Part shown: positions 12,084 through 24,300 of the stretch, one piece after another
How the letters are laid out: every line of letters starts with the position of its first letter
Position numbering within the stretch: the first letter of the stretch is position 1
Assembly (NCBI GenBank): GCA_030704615.1
Contig: CM060731.1
Span: forward strand, 3,162,001-3,226,000
Origin: Takakia lepidozioides
Taxonomy: Eukaryota > Streptophyta > Takakiopsida > Takakiales > Takakiaceae
Direction of reading: 5' to 3'
DNA: 64,000 nucleotides
Made by a program: the position numbers and the translations under genes
Notes under the pieces: model-generated
Told to the model about the DNA's origin: nothing
Seen by the model: the letters and a program-made list of their open reading frames with translations, nothing else
Databases searched by the model: none

Positions 12084-12872
12084 TTATCCCTCACCATTGT
12101 GAAGGCACATAAGATTGTTCATGACGTCAATGTTGGCCTCTGCACCCTTCATCCAATCCAGTCCCAGTAAAATTTGTTTACCCATGGTGACAGTGCAGGT
12201 CAGCAAGACTGTTTTCCCACTAATGCAGATAGGCAAGGTGACCAACCCTATGGGTTCATATGCAGTGCCATCAGCTTTGGTAACTTCAAGGCCATGGGCA
12301 GGGCTAATTTTTAATCCAAGAATGCGAATTGTACTAAGTGGAATGGCAGACATGGTACATCCAGTATCAATAACACATGGAAAGGAAAGGTGGCCCACAT
12401 GACATTGTGTCATCAGTGGGTGGATCTGGTCCCTACTGATGTGCTTATAGGCCTCACAGTGCATGAGTTTGAAATCACGAGAAAGAACAACACTTACCAT
12501 CGTTTTGGGGTTCTTACCATGGTCATTTGGCACCCTCACAGACGACTGGGTTCGTTTAAAGTACCCCTCTGTTTTTTTGTCTCTTTGCAACTGTTCAATC
12601 AGAGCAGGTAAGTCAGATTGGTAAGGGCACCACCTGATGTAATGCTTAGTGGACTTGCAAATCATGCATGCCACCACGGAAGTCCTGGCTTCATGACGAA
12701 TGCCAACATTGGTCTTACCTTGAGGCCCATTTCTGGCAGCGACTATAAAGTTCCATCCTACGTCGGCTTTGAAGGCTTGAAGTTCTCCCTGGATTTCATT
12801 ACGAAAAGATGACAACTCATGCACAATGGAAGGGACCAGATCTTCTGCAATACCTTTCACCCCAGTCCCCAT
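12084..12872 (-). pseudogene. Ty3/gypsy nucleocapsid zinc knuckle and protease
   Basis: One 262-codon frame carries a CCHC zinc knuckle (CMICKSTKHYIRWC, spacing C-x2-C-x4-H-x4-C), followed by an aspartic protease with the active-site triplet DTG in FPCVIDTGCTMSAIPLS. Further on, ILGLKI and ILLGLDWMK match the flap and ALLD-like end of retropepsins. This is the gag end and start of pol, in the right order before reverse transcriptase. 11659-12083 between them holds decayed linker. Confidence 0.85.
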
Positions 12873-14851
12873 CAGTATGCTCTACATAGTTACCATCACT
12901 AGCCAGATGAGTGTGTTTTGTGTTGGTAACTTTAGACAGGCCTGCCTTGGCAGCTTTGAGACGTAACCTTTCTTCAATCAATTCCACCATCTCATCTTAA
13001 GCGGTGTAAGTCTGTTTTTGCATAAACACTTTCTCAACAGGGGGCAAGCCCTTTACAAAACAATGTTTCAAAATAGCAGGTCTCTCTGAGGCAATTAGAA
13101 TTGACTTACAGATTGCAGTTCGCAAGTCAATGTAGTATTTCCACACACTGTCGCCATAATGAAATTTTCAGTCTGGTGTGGTGTAAGCTATGGGCTTTTC
13201 TTCACGAAAGAGCTTGCGAGCCAATTCTCCAGCTTCTACCAAAGTAAGATCATTTTTGTCCTTAATATTGGACTCTCCCTTGAGACAGATTCGAAAAGAC
13301 TTTACTTGGAACCGTGGGGAACACCATTCATTTCAGTGCTGATTTCAAAAAATTCCAAGAAGGACTCAAAATCCTTCCCTAAGTTGTACTCAGGGTATTG
13401 TTACTTAGGTATTCGCTCCCCATGATCAGTTTTCTGTGGAGTGGTATCCGGAACTTCAGTTTGTTTCAGCAACATCTTCATAAGCGGGGGGCAATTTGAA
13501 ATCACCCCCATGGCTTCACACAGCTCGTCCAAATCAAATGTGGGTTGAGGCACAGTTGCCGGATCCTTGTGATCTCTGGACGACTCTCCCATTTCCATAT
13601 TATTTCTTTCATTAGTTGTTGTCTCTTCCCTCTCCTCCGCTGCACGTTTTTCCAACTCACTTAGTCCCATCGTCTCTTCTGCTTCTCTCTCTAGCATAGA
13701 TATTGTAAATACAGGCATGAGAAGAGGAGTACACGGCTACCTGTCCGAAGGGGCACTGGGCTTCGAGTCCCACCCAGACACACAGTGAGATGTGATGAAG
13801 CGATGCTTGTGCAGCAAGTACACTTCTTCCCCCAAGAAAGCCTACAGTTCCTCTTCACCCTTGAGCCAAAAAGTCACGCACACGATGCTACGTACCACCT
13901 TTTCCTTCACCAACAGCGTGTGGGCAGGATATGCCTTGGCTGCTTCGGCCTTGTAGAGACCTATTGTTTCACGCCAAAAACACACCCCCGGAAAGATCAA
14001 CACATCACTGGGAGAAAAAGGGAACTCAGAGTCGGGAATACCAGTGATGAGCTCTTTCCAAGTGGGGTCCCGGGTAGGGGCTAGCGGAACTCGAGGCCTT
14101 AAATTAGCAAGCAGAATTGATGTACATTCTTTAACCAGTTCCCACAATCGTAGAGGGCTCGGCTTGTCAAGAGGCAGGAAGCTCTCAAGCTCTACACCCA
14201 ATTCTCGACTCACAGAGAATTGTGGAATGCCCAAGACAGCCCAACTAAGTTTCTCACCACTCTCCAACTGCTCCTTGGCACTAGCAAGGGGAATCTGTAG
14301 AGTGACTTCCCTGGAATGAAGCTTGAGGAGAAGGCGTGCGGCGTAGGCTCCCTGAAGAGACTCGCGAATGCACCGGCTCTGCTCCCTCTCCTTCGCTTTA
14401 GTGTGTATGGGCTTGCAAGCTTCTTTGCGTGCAGTTTCCTCAAATGTCTTGGCCCATAACTCTGAGGGCGTGTCCAGCGGGAGCTCAGGCCGTGGAATAG
14501 GTTCTCCCTCCGGATAATCGACAAATACCAGCTGCTCAGGTAACAGGTTGCGTGCAAGCTCACAAAATGTAGCGAGATTCCAACGCCTGGGTCTGTCTCA
14601 AGCGCGGAACCTCGAATTGATCAAACTCAAACCAACCACGCTCAGAACTGGAAGCCATAGTGCTCACTTGCGAAACTCTCAAAACACATAAAAGCTCGAG
14701 CAGACAAACTCTCTCTCTTTCTCTCTGTGCATGACATACAAGCCGTCATTTTGCCACTACCTCTCCCCTCAATCATGCAGGATCCCCCATACACAATCTA
14801 CTGTTCTCAGGTGTTTCGTACGAGCCAAATCTGTTAACAATTTTTAGTTAC
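12873..14851 (-). pseudogene. Ty3/gypsy gag and leader region, degenerate
   Basis: Expected position of the leader and Gag capsid. Minus-strand frames at 13401-13718 (acidic, AEERE-rich), 13842-14267 and 14210-14563 are plausible Gag pieces by position, but no capsid motif is clear. Frames do not join without shifts. Confidence 0.5.
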
Positions 14852-14867
14852 CCCGCATCCCCACCAT
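14852..14867 (-). promoter_or_regulatory. primer-binding site for tRNA-Ala
   Basis: Directly inside the 5' LTR, the minus strand reads TGGTGGGGATGCGGGG; the plus strand reads CCCCGCATCCCCACCA, which looks like a tRNA 3' end with CCA. Its acceptor part pairs with the GGGGATG start of plant tRNA-Ala. Against the tRNA-Ala 3' end I recall, one position differs (C for T), which still allows a G-U pair. Reverse transcription would be primed here. Confidence 0.75.
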
Positions 14868-15408
14868 GATTCCGGCGCTATGGGTTTGTTCCCCTTCCTC
14901 TACCGGACTTAATCCTATTTGGGGAATGTAGTCGATAGATGAGCCTGGCAGAGAAGACGGAATCTCACGAAGAGGACGCAACAGAGTCGGACTTCCAAAA
15001 CGCATTCATCTACACACTCAAGCACACCATTACACCAAGCGTACACTCGCGTAAGACCCAAAAGCCACCACCCTCACTGCCACGGCAGTTGAGCTTAAAT
15101 AGTATAAGGTCGTAATCTAATCTCAGTGCCGCGTGGCACTTACATATAGGCCAGCCAGATGCCCTTCCAGCATAGCCATAGAAAGAAGCCAGATCACCCA
15201 GATCCATCCTAATCTAATCCTAAACTAGTTGTTAGAATAAGACAGCACCTAATAAAGTCATAAGCTGTTGCCACCTCATCCTCATGCGCAAGGTGTAAGT
15301 TCATCCAGACTTCATCCTGGCTCCGTCCATCCCTAAATCATCCGGGACGCATCCCTCCTCCGTTCATCCAAGTCGAAAAGGAAGGTGAGAAGGAATCCCA
15401 GCTCCACA
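14868..15408 (-). repeat. LTR of Ty3/gypsy element (5' LTR)
   Basis: Begins TGTGGAGCTGGG at 15408 and ends CGGAATCA at 14868 on the minus strand, with TG...CA ends. It is 541 bp and about 96% identical (21 substitutions and one 18-bp indel by my count) to the LTR at 16461-16983, which lies in the opposite orientation. Confidence 0.9.
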
Positions 15409-15654
15409 TGGTGTACGGTATGACAAAATAAAATAAAATGCATATAACCATATATATGCGTAGTAAAGATGAAGATGAAGGTCAAACTTGTGCTGCGTGT
15501 AGCAAATAAATGCTTTGAAATGTATCAATATCAATTTTTTTAATGGAATAAATCAAGAAGACAATAGTGACTAAGTGACTCCTAGTAAGTTGATTTACTC
15601 TATGTGGAACATCCCTCCATTGGCAATGAGGTACTCATTATCATCTATGACCAG
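15409..15654. other. AT-rich junction between inverted retroelement halves
   Basis: About 250 bp of AT-rich sequence with no coding match. If the 5' half of the element was inverted, this should be flanking DNA that originally lay just outside the 5' LTR, now reversed. Confidence 0.4.
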
Positions 15655-16231
15655 GTGAAGGTCTCTTATTCTGCTATTTGCCTATAGGACTTCTATCCAT
15701 GCCAGTACCAAAATCTCACCTTTAGAACTTTTGTATGGTAGGAAATGTAGAATTCCTTTACATATCTCCTGGCTGCAGGTATTCGCAACTGAGCCTGAGA
15801 ATTGGGAAGTTTTTTTGCTTTCCATGGATGCTAGACGACGTAGTTTGCGTGAAACAGCTAAATCTAACATTGTGTTTGCCCAAGCTGCTCAGGCCAAGAA
15901 TTACAACAGACGTGTTGTGTATTCTGAGTCATTCAAGGTAGGCCAGTCTGTTTGTGTCAAGCTCCAACCTGGTAAACAGATATCTAAGGCCAAACGTAGG
16001 ATTGATGGCCGTTACCTTATTTCTGATATTCTTCATGGCAGGCAGTACGTCTTGCTCCCCCAGCATGCTTCTACTCCTTACTTAGCTAGCTCCATTCATG
16101 TTTCATTACTTGTTCCATGCACTCTTACTTTTGATCTAGCATGTTTGAATGTTGAGAACCGTCAGGTGATCTTCACCCCCACAGCTCGGACAGCTCGTGA
16201 TCAGACCATGGCATCTTCTTCTTTAGAGTAG
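15655..16231 (+). pseudogene. Ty3/gypsy integrase, C-terminal part
   Basis: Translation gives SLILLFAYRTSIHASTKISP, then LELLYGRKCRIPL, then, after a frame break near 15780, a GPY-like C-terminal domain (FKVGQSVCVKLQPGKQISKA and RYLISDILHGRQYVL) ending at the stop before 16232. Integrase C-terminal domains bind viral-type cDNA ends and target chromatin; no chromodomain is seen. The sequence resumes close to where the minus-strand integrase at 8958 breaks off, so both probably came from one element. Confidence 0.85.
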
Positions 16232-16460
16232 TTTTTGAATTTTGTGACAGTTTTCTGCACCAATTGTAGCACTTGGGGTTTTTTCTATGGGATGTTTTGT
16301 CCTCCACCCAGCTTGCAGGATGAGGTTTTATTCCCTAGGTTTTTTCATCCCTTGTGTGCCGGGTGTGTAGTTTGTTTGGGCTAGGCTTTGTTTTTGTTCT
16401 TCCTGAGCTCATCACTCGCAAGAGCTCACAGTTTCTAGTGGCCCCAACAGACTTCACATA

Positions 16461-16983
16461 TGTGGAGCTGGGATTCCTTCTCACCTTCTTTTTCAACTTG
16501 GATGAACGGAGGAGGGATGCGCCCCGGATGATTTAGGGATGGACGGAGCCAGGATGAAGTCTGGATGAACTTACACCTTGCGCATGAGGATGAGCTGACA
16601 ACAACTTATGACTTTATTAGGTGCTGTCTTATTCTAACAGCTAGTTTAGGATTAGATTAGGATGGATCTGGGTGCTATGCTGGAAGGGCATCTGGCTGGC
16701 CTATATGTAAGTGTCACGCGGCACTAAGATTAGATTACGACCTAATACTATTTAAGCTCGACTACCATGGCAGTGAGGGTGGTGGCTTTTGGGTCTTACG
16801 CAAGTGTACGCTTGGTGTAACGGTGTGCTTGAGTGTGTGGATGAATGCGTTTTGGAAGTCCGATTCTGTTGTGTCCTCTTCGTGAGATTCCGTCTTCTCT
16901 GCCAGGCCCATCTATCGACTACATTCCCCAGATAGGATTAAGTCCAGTAGAGGAAGGGGAACAAACCCATAGCGCCGGAATCA
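16461..16983 (+). repeat. LTR of Ty3/gypsy element (3' LTR)
   Basis: Starts TGTGGAGCTGGG and ends CGGAATCA, 523 bp, lying 230 bp after the integrase stop as expected for a 3' LTR. No clear polypurine tract precedes it. The 10-mer AGACTTCACA occurs both just before (16449-16458) and at its end (16983-16992). Confidence 0.88.
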
Positions 16984-17307
16984 GACTTCACAACCAGGAC
17001 TAAAATATTTAATTGTTCTGTTTAATGTTGTTATGGAATACTCGAGTTATATGCGGCGGTTATCAACCAATGCATTAACATGTCTATGCCCGGGTTGATA
17101 ACCGCCGGGTATTTCACTTTAAATACCCGTAGGGTTAATGCCCGACCTAAAATGAAATTCTGATTAAGATTGATGTCCGCCGGGTATGTATATTTCTACT
17201 ATGGCTCTATACCCGGGCCCGACGGACATCAAGATTTAAAGAATACCCCATAGCCCTGCCCGGCGGGTATAATCAAACCCATATACCTGCCCAACACTGG
17301 AATGTAC

Positions 17308-18366
17308 CTTGTTTGTGTTCTCCCACACACATTACAGTAGTAGTTCGAAAGGGGCCAGTACCTGCAAGGGGGAGTAGCTCACTAACTCCTGCTCAACATA
17401 GCCAACCAGGAGCCAACCTAGCTATATAGAGAGGGTCTTTGATCTGAGTAGGTATCTAAGAGCGACCTTCCATGTACCCGGCCCGACGAAACGGACAAAA
17501 ATGGCCGGGTACGCATATCGCTTCCATGTAAGGACCCGGTTGCCCAGCTAGTTGTAGTGCACCCCCTTAAAATGGGGGGAGCTGGGTGGACGAGTAAGCG
17601 AATTGATTGCAGTGCAGTGTCCACCTACCCGCATGTGCCAATTGCAAACTCACCAGCTAAAGATGCAAAGCTTGAATACTGGATGGGACTCACCAGCTAA
17701 AGATGCAAAGCTTGAATACTCGATGGGGTACTTGGTACTTGACGGTTACTAAGGTGGTATCCTTCCTTTACCATGTCCCCCTAAAGTCCAAAATGAGCAC
17801 CCGGCCGTCCAGCTCCACATGATTGTGGAAGGGGACCCAGCTCTTTTCTCCAGCTCTTTTCTCCAAAGCTCGGCAAACTCCTCCTTTTGCAGGCCGGGCT
17901 CCTCCAACATGGAGGCCGCTCTAAGGCAGTATAGTACAGTGTGTGATTAAAGCTTACTTGTACAAATTGGTAAAACCTAGTTGAAACTTCTACCCTCTAC
18001 AACCCCAATGGCCAAAAACCTTGAAAGCCTTGCCATAGTGCAGTAAATATCCTTCCATAAAAAGCAATCGCAAGCAGCCTACACTTCGCCCTCACACACT
18101 GCACAACATGCTTTAAGTTGACAAACTGAATAAGCAAGAGATTAACAGTACCAAATCTCGAAAAAATGTGTTACCAACTCATTATCTTACTGATAAGCTG
18201 CAATATCCGAATTGTCCATTAGTGCCCCCCCAGTCCGAAATAATTTGCTATAGTTGCTGAAAGAACACTCTCAAGCAATCCATTGACAAATGGGACCAAC
18301 CAAAATGGCACTTCCAATTATTGACTCATTCAGGAATTAATGGGGATCCTAAGTAGTCCTTAAAAT
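17308..18366. repeat. intergenic with small tandem repeats
   Basis: A 40-bp unit is tandemly duplicated at about 17648-17727 (CACCAGCTAAAGATGCAAAG in each), and a 14-bp unit CCAGCTCTTTTCTC repeats near 17847-17876. No gene is recognised. The right end holds the 3' UTR of the TIM44 gene. Confidence 0.6.
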
Positions 18367-21300
18367 TTAAATTATAGCCTTCATGCCCAATTGTTGCATC
18401 TCTCTCAACTTCCAATGTGGGTGAAGATCTTCTTCCTCCATCTCGTCCGGTCCAGATTGTTGCATGGCCCATGAATAGTAAACCGTTTGGATGTTATCCT
18501 GCAACCAGCAATGCACAAAGCATCTGCTTTTAATAAGAGCTGCCAACCCTCCCAAAATTTTCCTGTTTCGTGTAATCTATGGCTTACACGGTCCACTGCC
18601 ACTCTTCTTTGAAGAAGTTTTCAGCACCAGTACTCTCTTCTCTCCCAGTTTTTCATGCCCATGGTCACAAGCTCGCACGGCATACGCAATAAGCAAGCCA
18701 ATCCTCTCCAATCCCTCCCTCTTGAAACCTCTGCATTACTCTCACACATTTCAGCACATCCAGTGCATGAGGATGCAATGAGTGCGAAGGCAACATCTGC
18801 ACTTTATCCCCAACACTCACACAGGATGGGACATTCAAGGCCCAAAAGTGCATACCTTAGCTCCATCGGTGATGTTGCCGTGTTTATCACGTGCACAGTA
18901 GATCTGCTGTGTTTGAAACTGTCAAAGCATTCCACAGAATTTGCTATCAGACGTACGAAGGCATAGCAATGAGAGAAAGGGAGCAAGAGACAGCTATTAT
19001 CGACCATCCCCCATGAGCTTGGCTTTGAGGTATCTTGAGGCAAATACTGTGGAATACTGACCCTCGTGAAGCTGTGGAATTTGCATCCACCACAATATCC
19101 AAATCAACCCAAAGCTCACATATACATATATAATATGTAATTCCACCTGCTCTCTGACACCCAACGACTATTCAGCTGTTGATCAAATGGCTGACACTAT
19201 ACTATGGAGGATAATATTGGTTACAGAAATTCTCATGTACACTCTACGATTATGCAGATGTGACAGATGGCAGAGGAAAAGGTGTGCTCACTCGGGCTTT
19301 CTTGGCAGAGAGAGGCAGATATAAATACAGGAGTACCTGTGCCAGGCAGAACTCCACCAGGGCATTTCTTGGCTTGCGATCAAGCATTAACTAAAGTTTG
19401 ATCGGGGGATGCTTCCCTTTTCTGCTCCTAAGGAGAACGAAGGTAAGAAGCTTTATAACATCTATGGATGGAAGATGTTGTTTTCTGTAGCCTAAGAAAG
19501 AGCACTTACAGTAACGATGATGATGGGGGAGTTGCCCAGCAGTCTTGTCTCTTTTACATAGACATCAAAAATGTGCAAAATCTGACAAAATCAAAAGAGC
19601 ACCAGAAGCCACATGTCTGTCTTTTAGCAAGCACACAGACGAGCAAAACTAGCCATAGCCAGCATAATTTTTTGGGTTTTTTCTCGTAGGCCCTTCATAC
19701 CCAACTAATGAGGCAACGCCACTGTGCTGGCCGGACCACCCAGCCTAACCTTCAACTATATGCCAGAACAACCGAGAATGTGGCATGAGAGCACTAAGCA
19801 ATGGGCTTTCTGTTTGCACACTGACAGTTGAGGGGTTGGTTGAGCCATAAATAATAATTATCAAACAGACAAGGAACAAGAGGGAGGAGAGCAAGGTGGG
19901 AAGGCGGGGACAGGTGATGTAAAGAGTTGGCATGAGATATTCTACCTTATTATCCCAAAATATGCCCTGGCTCTCGTGAAAGAATCAAACAGACAAGGAA
20001 CAAGAGGGAGGAGAGCAAGGTGGGAAGGCGGGGACAGGTGATGTAAAGGGTTGGCATGATATTCTACCTTATTATCCAAAAATATGCCCTGGCTCTCGAG
20101 TGCTCTTCTTTCACCTCGACAACGTTCCACCACCTCCCTACTACACCTTTTACTCAGCACGCTTAAATCGCCCTGACACACACAGCCCGTCATCAGCAGT
20201 GCCCACACAAGTTGATGGACCCAACAACGTCTTCTTGGACTGCTTTGACAGACTATTTTCTACATCTTCCTGGGCATTAATTTGTGTCTTTCTGTAGCAG
20301 CAGAAGGCACAGGGTCCTAACATGGGTTTCATGGAGCAGTTTTGGGTGGACACCTAGAATTGAGACCAAAGATAAGCTATGATGCCAGCTTCACTTTTTG
20401 TGACTCGTTCGCTCATTATGGGAGCTGCCATAATTGGTCAGTTTCTGAGAACATGACACTGGCGCCATACACTGGATGGGCTCACTGTTTCAACATAGGC
20501 TCTATAAAGCCAGGACCAAGCTTGGGCTTATCTATTGCAAGGTCCACAGTGATTGAAGGAGTAAATAGATGTAGACTGGATGTTTGTATGTGGCTATCGC
20601 AGAATATGTACCGAGTTGGCTTTGCTCCAAGCAAATATATGCAAGATCCATTCACCTAGGCATGGCACCCCTACTCACCTTGAGGTAAGCTTGAAGCACA
20701 GGCCTGATGCCTTCTTGCACCTCCATTGTAAACTCCGCATATGAGAAGGACCTAACCCAAGTTGAACTCCAGGTTAGCAAGCACCTAATAGCAAAAGCTC
20801 AGACAGCAAACGGCTGACTAGATGTCTCCCAGGCACTATCCAGCTATCAACTACAGATGCTGCATGCACTCCCAACTAAAAATGCCACCTATCATATGCT
20901 ACTCATTGAGACATTGCCAACCGTACCTATGTCACTCATGCAAATGAGACAAGCACACAAACGTAAACAGACCATCCAAATCCTTGTCTGATGGACATTC
21001 TCAGCCTGATTTCTGCCATGTCATACCCACGAGTCCAATGGTGGTTTATGTGTTAATGCTCTTCAGCAGTCCCAAGAAGTCTACCCTGAGTGAAGTCATT
21101 CCTGAGGTAAGGGGTGAGAGGGAAACAAACTTACGGGTCACGGCGACGAATCTCTCGCATGGCCACAGCTGTTGCAGTCTCACCGAAAATTGACTCATTT
21201 ATTCTGCAAATACATCAAAAACTGGAGGCTTAGGGTCACTTACATGTTGACCATCAAGATTCAGGAGAGAGTACCAAGGTTTCTCTAGATTCCAAACCAC

Positions 21301-24300
21301 ACTGAAGTAGAATGCCGGGTGCACAGGATTGTTCAGCCAAACAGAAGTTGAGAAAAACCTGACGGGTAAAGCTTCCACAGCTAATACGACCCTTAGCAGC
21401 AAACAATCTTAACCCTGATCGTCATTTTGTTCTCAAAGGATCATTTAATGACTAACTAGGACCAGAACTACCAGCTACATCGGTTTTGTGCAAGAAAATC
21501 AAAGCTACAACCCAAGTTACACAGCCACTACCATACCATCTGAGGTCCACCAGATAATCAACACTGGATGTATCCAAATGCTCAAACAAGTAGAAAATTG
21601 CCACAGCTTTTATGTTGCAGCCATCATTCAGTTAATATCTGGATTTCTCTTCCCTTTCCCTCCCAAACCTCAACATCCAATTAAACTCCCCACTTCATTT
21701 CAATCATACAAAAAGAGGTAGGACAGTTGCCTCATAAGAAGGAAGGAACCTAGAACAAAGCCTTCCTATAGCATACCCTTGGATTTTCTGTACAACAGGG
21801 CTGTCGCTCGTTTCCCATCTCTCTCGCAAGTCCTCTGCCAGCTGCCCATAGAGCCAATTAACTCCATCAAATACTTGTATAAACTATATTCAGATTGTCA
21901 CTCTCAACACCCCCCGAATTGAGACCAAAGCCGAAATTGTCATTGAAAGTAAATTTTGCAACTGGCTGGCTGTTGAAGTTGCATCCTACACAAATTTATG
22001 ATGACAGGGCAAAACATTCGAAGAACGCATGCAGCATCATATGGAGATTTGGAATGGGGCAGGTATTTTAAAAGAGACAAGTCTGCAAAAAACACAGTAT
22101 CATGATAATATCTTACCAACAAAATCTCAGAGCAAACTGCAGACCTTACCTCTTGACTTTTTGCAACCACAGGGTGCTGCTTCACAGTTCTGAGCCGCTT
22201 GAAGGCAGGATGTGCCCGTGCCTGCATTCACGCAGTTCCTTGTCTTAGACCCCTTTGGCTAGCAATGGCTTGGACTTGGAGCAGGCTAAGGTTCAACAAA
22301 CGTGCAATTCTTATTGACACTAATTGAATGGTCCCCTACCTGGTGAAATCATGGAGCAGCAATTGACAGCTGCCAACCCTGATACTGTATTCACTCTGTC
22401 TAGTGAAGTAAATGTCGCAACAAGATATACAATGGAGAGCAAGAGAGAGCCTGAGAGAGAAGGAGATCACAAGTCAAACATGATGGATGTGGAAATTGGT
22501 AAAACCTAGCGAAGTCATTACCTGCATAGTTCTGGAAGAAAATCATAATCAATGAGACTGAGGCAAAAAATTGAATGACAGAGACTTCAATAACTCTATC
22601 TACTGCTTGCCATATCCACCACCAACACTGCCCTAATCATCAAAAGGCATAGGATAGGACAGAGGGCCGCAAGCATCAAGCAAATTCACACCTTCTGTTT
22701 CAAGGTCTCCCACCGCCTTTCCCAGCCTGTAGTCTTCTTCACAACTGGAACAATAGCAGTCACAGTCGTATTCTCAGTCGGAGCTGATGCTGGGTCCACA
22801 GCAGGCTTTGATTTCCTTCGAGGGGCAGTACTGCTCAACTCCAGCCTTAAAAATGTGTACGCATTTCTCACCATATCTAAAATTCTTGTATCCCTAACCC
22901 TACGAAATGTGGCCCCTCCAAATGCTGTTGCACTGTGAAAACCTTGACTGACCTTGCTAAGAAAATCTTCCAGTGCTGCCCCTGTTGAAGATTCAGCTGC
23001 ACCCCTGGCCTTCTCTCCAGCTTCGGAATTAGAGGCTCTGCTTGCCTCTGCTGGCTCTGGGCGCACTGACGTGGTGCTCCCAGAAGCACTCTCACTTGCT
23101 CTTGTTGACGCATCTGTTTTGTTGCCAAAACAATTAATTCCATTTATATACATAAAAGTAGGCGAAGTGATGTCATAGGCTTGATGCTTGCAACATCCCT
23201 TGGGTATATACTTTGGCTCGAAGATGTTACAAATTGATAAGCCTAGTAAAATGGTATTCCTGGTAGCCTCTTCACCTAATGTAAGTACCAACATGCAGGT
23301 CACCTATCACTTCCACCTTTTTGGGAAAGTCATTGCAAATATAAACACATGTGGTACCTGATATCTGTGTAGAACCAAATTTGATGCCCCCCACACTCTC
23401 CTTCACCTGCAGGGATACCGAAAGGACATGCGCAGCTTACAAAATTGTACTTACCAATAATTATAGCCAAACTTAGTGCCTCATTGAAGACAATGAAAAG
23501 GAAAACAAAAGCAAGCTCAATGTCTGGGTGTGGTGACATTGTATGAGGGACAAAAGAAAAAACCCCCAGCATGACGACTAGAAGCTCCAGATAAAATAGT
23601 CTCTTTCAGGGGGCCAATCACAGACCTATGACCTTGGAAACTAACTGACCGAAAAACATGCCTTGCATGGGTGGTCCAGATCAAGCAACCAACAACATCT
23701 GCACGGTCCAAAAAGAGTGCTTAAAAAGTCTATTGAAAGTCACCACAGGCTCTTTCTGAAGAACAAACATAAGTGAGACGTTGTGCAAACTATATTCCAA
23801 TTTATCATAACAGTGGGTGATGCAGCAGAAAGTGCGAAGTATACCTGTTCAGTAGCTCCCCTAACCTTCTCCTTCACTGCTGCTGAAACCTGCCAAAATA
23901 TAACCCACAAATACAGTCACAACAACAGAGATAGCCAATGCAGTTCACAGAGCATGCGAATGACTTCTTATAGGTGACTGACCAAATACACTCTTGGGCA
24001 TAATCAACTACCAGCCATGCTTACAATAAGCTCAAAAAACTGACGTATCACGGTGCCACATCTGCACAAAATAGCATACTCATCCGTATTGGCTGGAGCA
24101 TTGCAGGAGAGCTGACCTGCCTGGCCCTTGTCTCTGCCTCCTCACGAGCTGCATCAACCTGCTTGTACAGCTGCTCTGTGGTCTCCTTTGTTCTGCATGC
24201 GAGAGCCACGGTGCCAGCCAGCCAGCGCTTCCCACATCAGGTCTGGACTCCATCTGTCTCTCTCAGAGCAAGGGGGGAGATCTGCGTGCCTCAGAACATC

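Larger units (their letters stand above)
8775..17307. mobile_element. hAT-type element with nested retrotransposon
   Basis: The ends are CAGTGTTGGGCGG at 8783 and, inverted, CCAACACTG ending at 17299. They are flanked by a perfect 8-bp direct repeat GAATGTAC (8775-8782 and 17300-17307). A CAGTGTTGG terminus plus an 8-bp target duplication is the signature of the hAT superfamily. Recognisable hAT body remains at about 8783-8958 and 16984-17299, rich in CCGGCGGGTAT-like units. In the right part a perfect 15-bp inverted repeat (17054-17068 / 17093-17107) forms a subterminal hairpin. No transposase is seen, so the element was non-autonomous. The rest is Ty3/gypsy sequence inserted later. Confidence 0.85.

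Noticed and set aside
22686-23303. 205-codon frame read as a separate gene
   Set aside because: Its right part is the Ser-rich exon 6 of TIM44; the left-hand extension is intron read-through.
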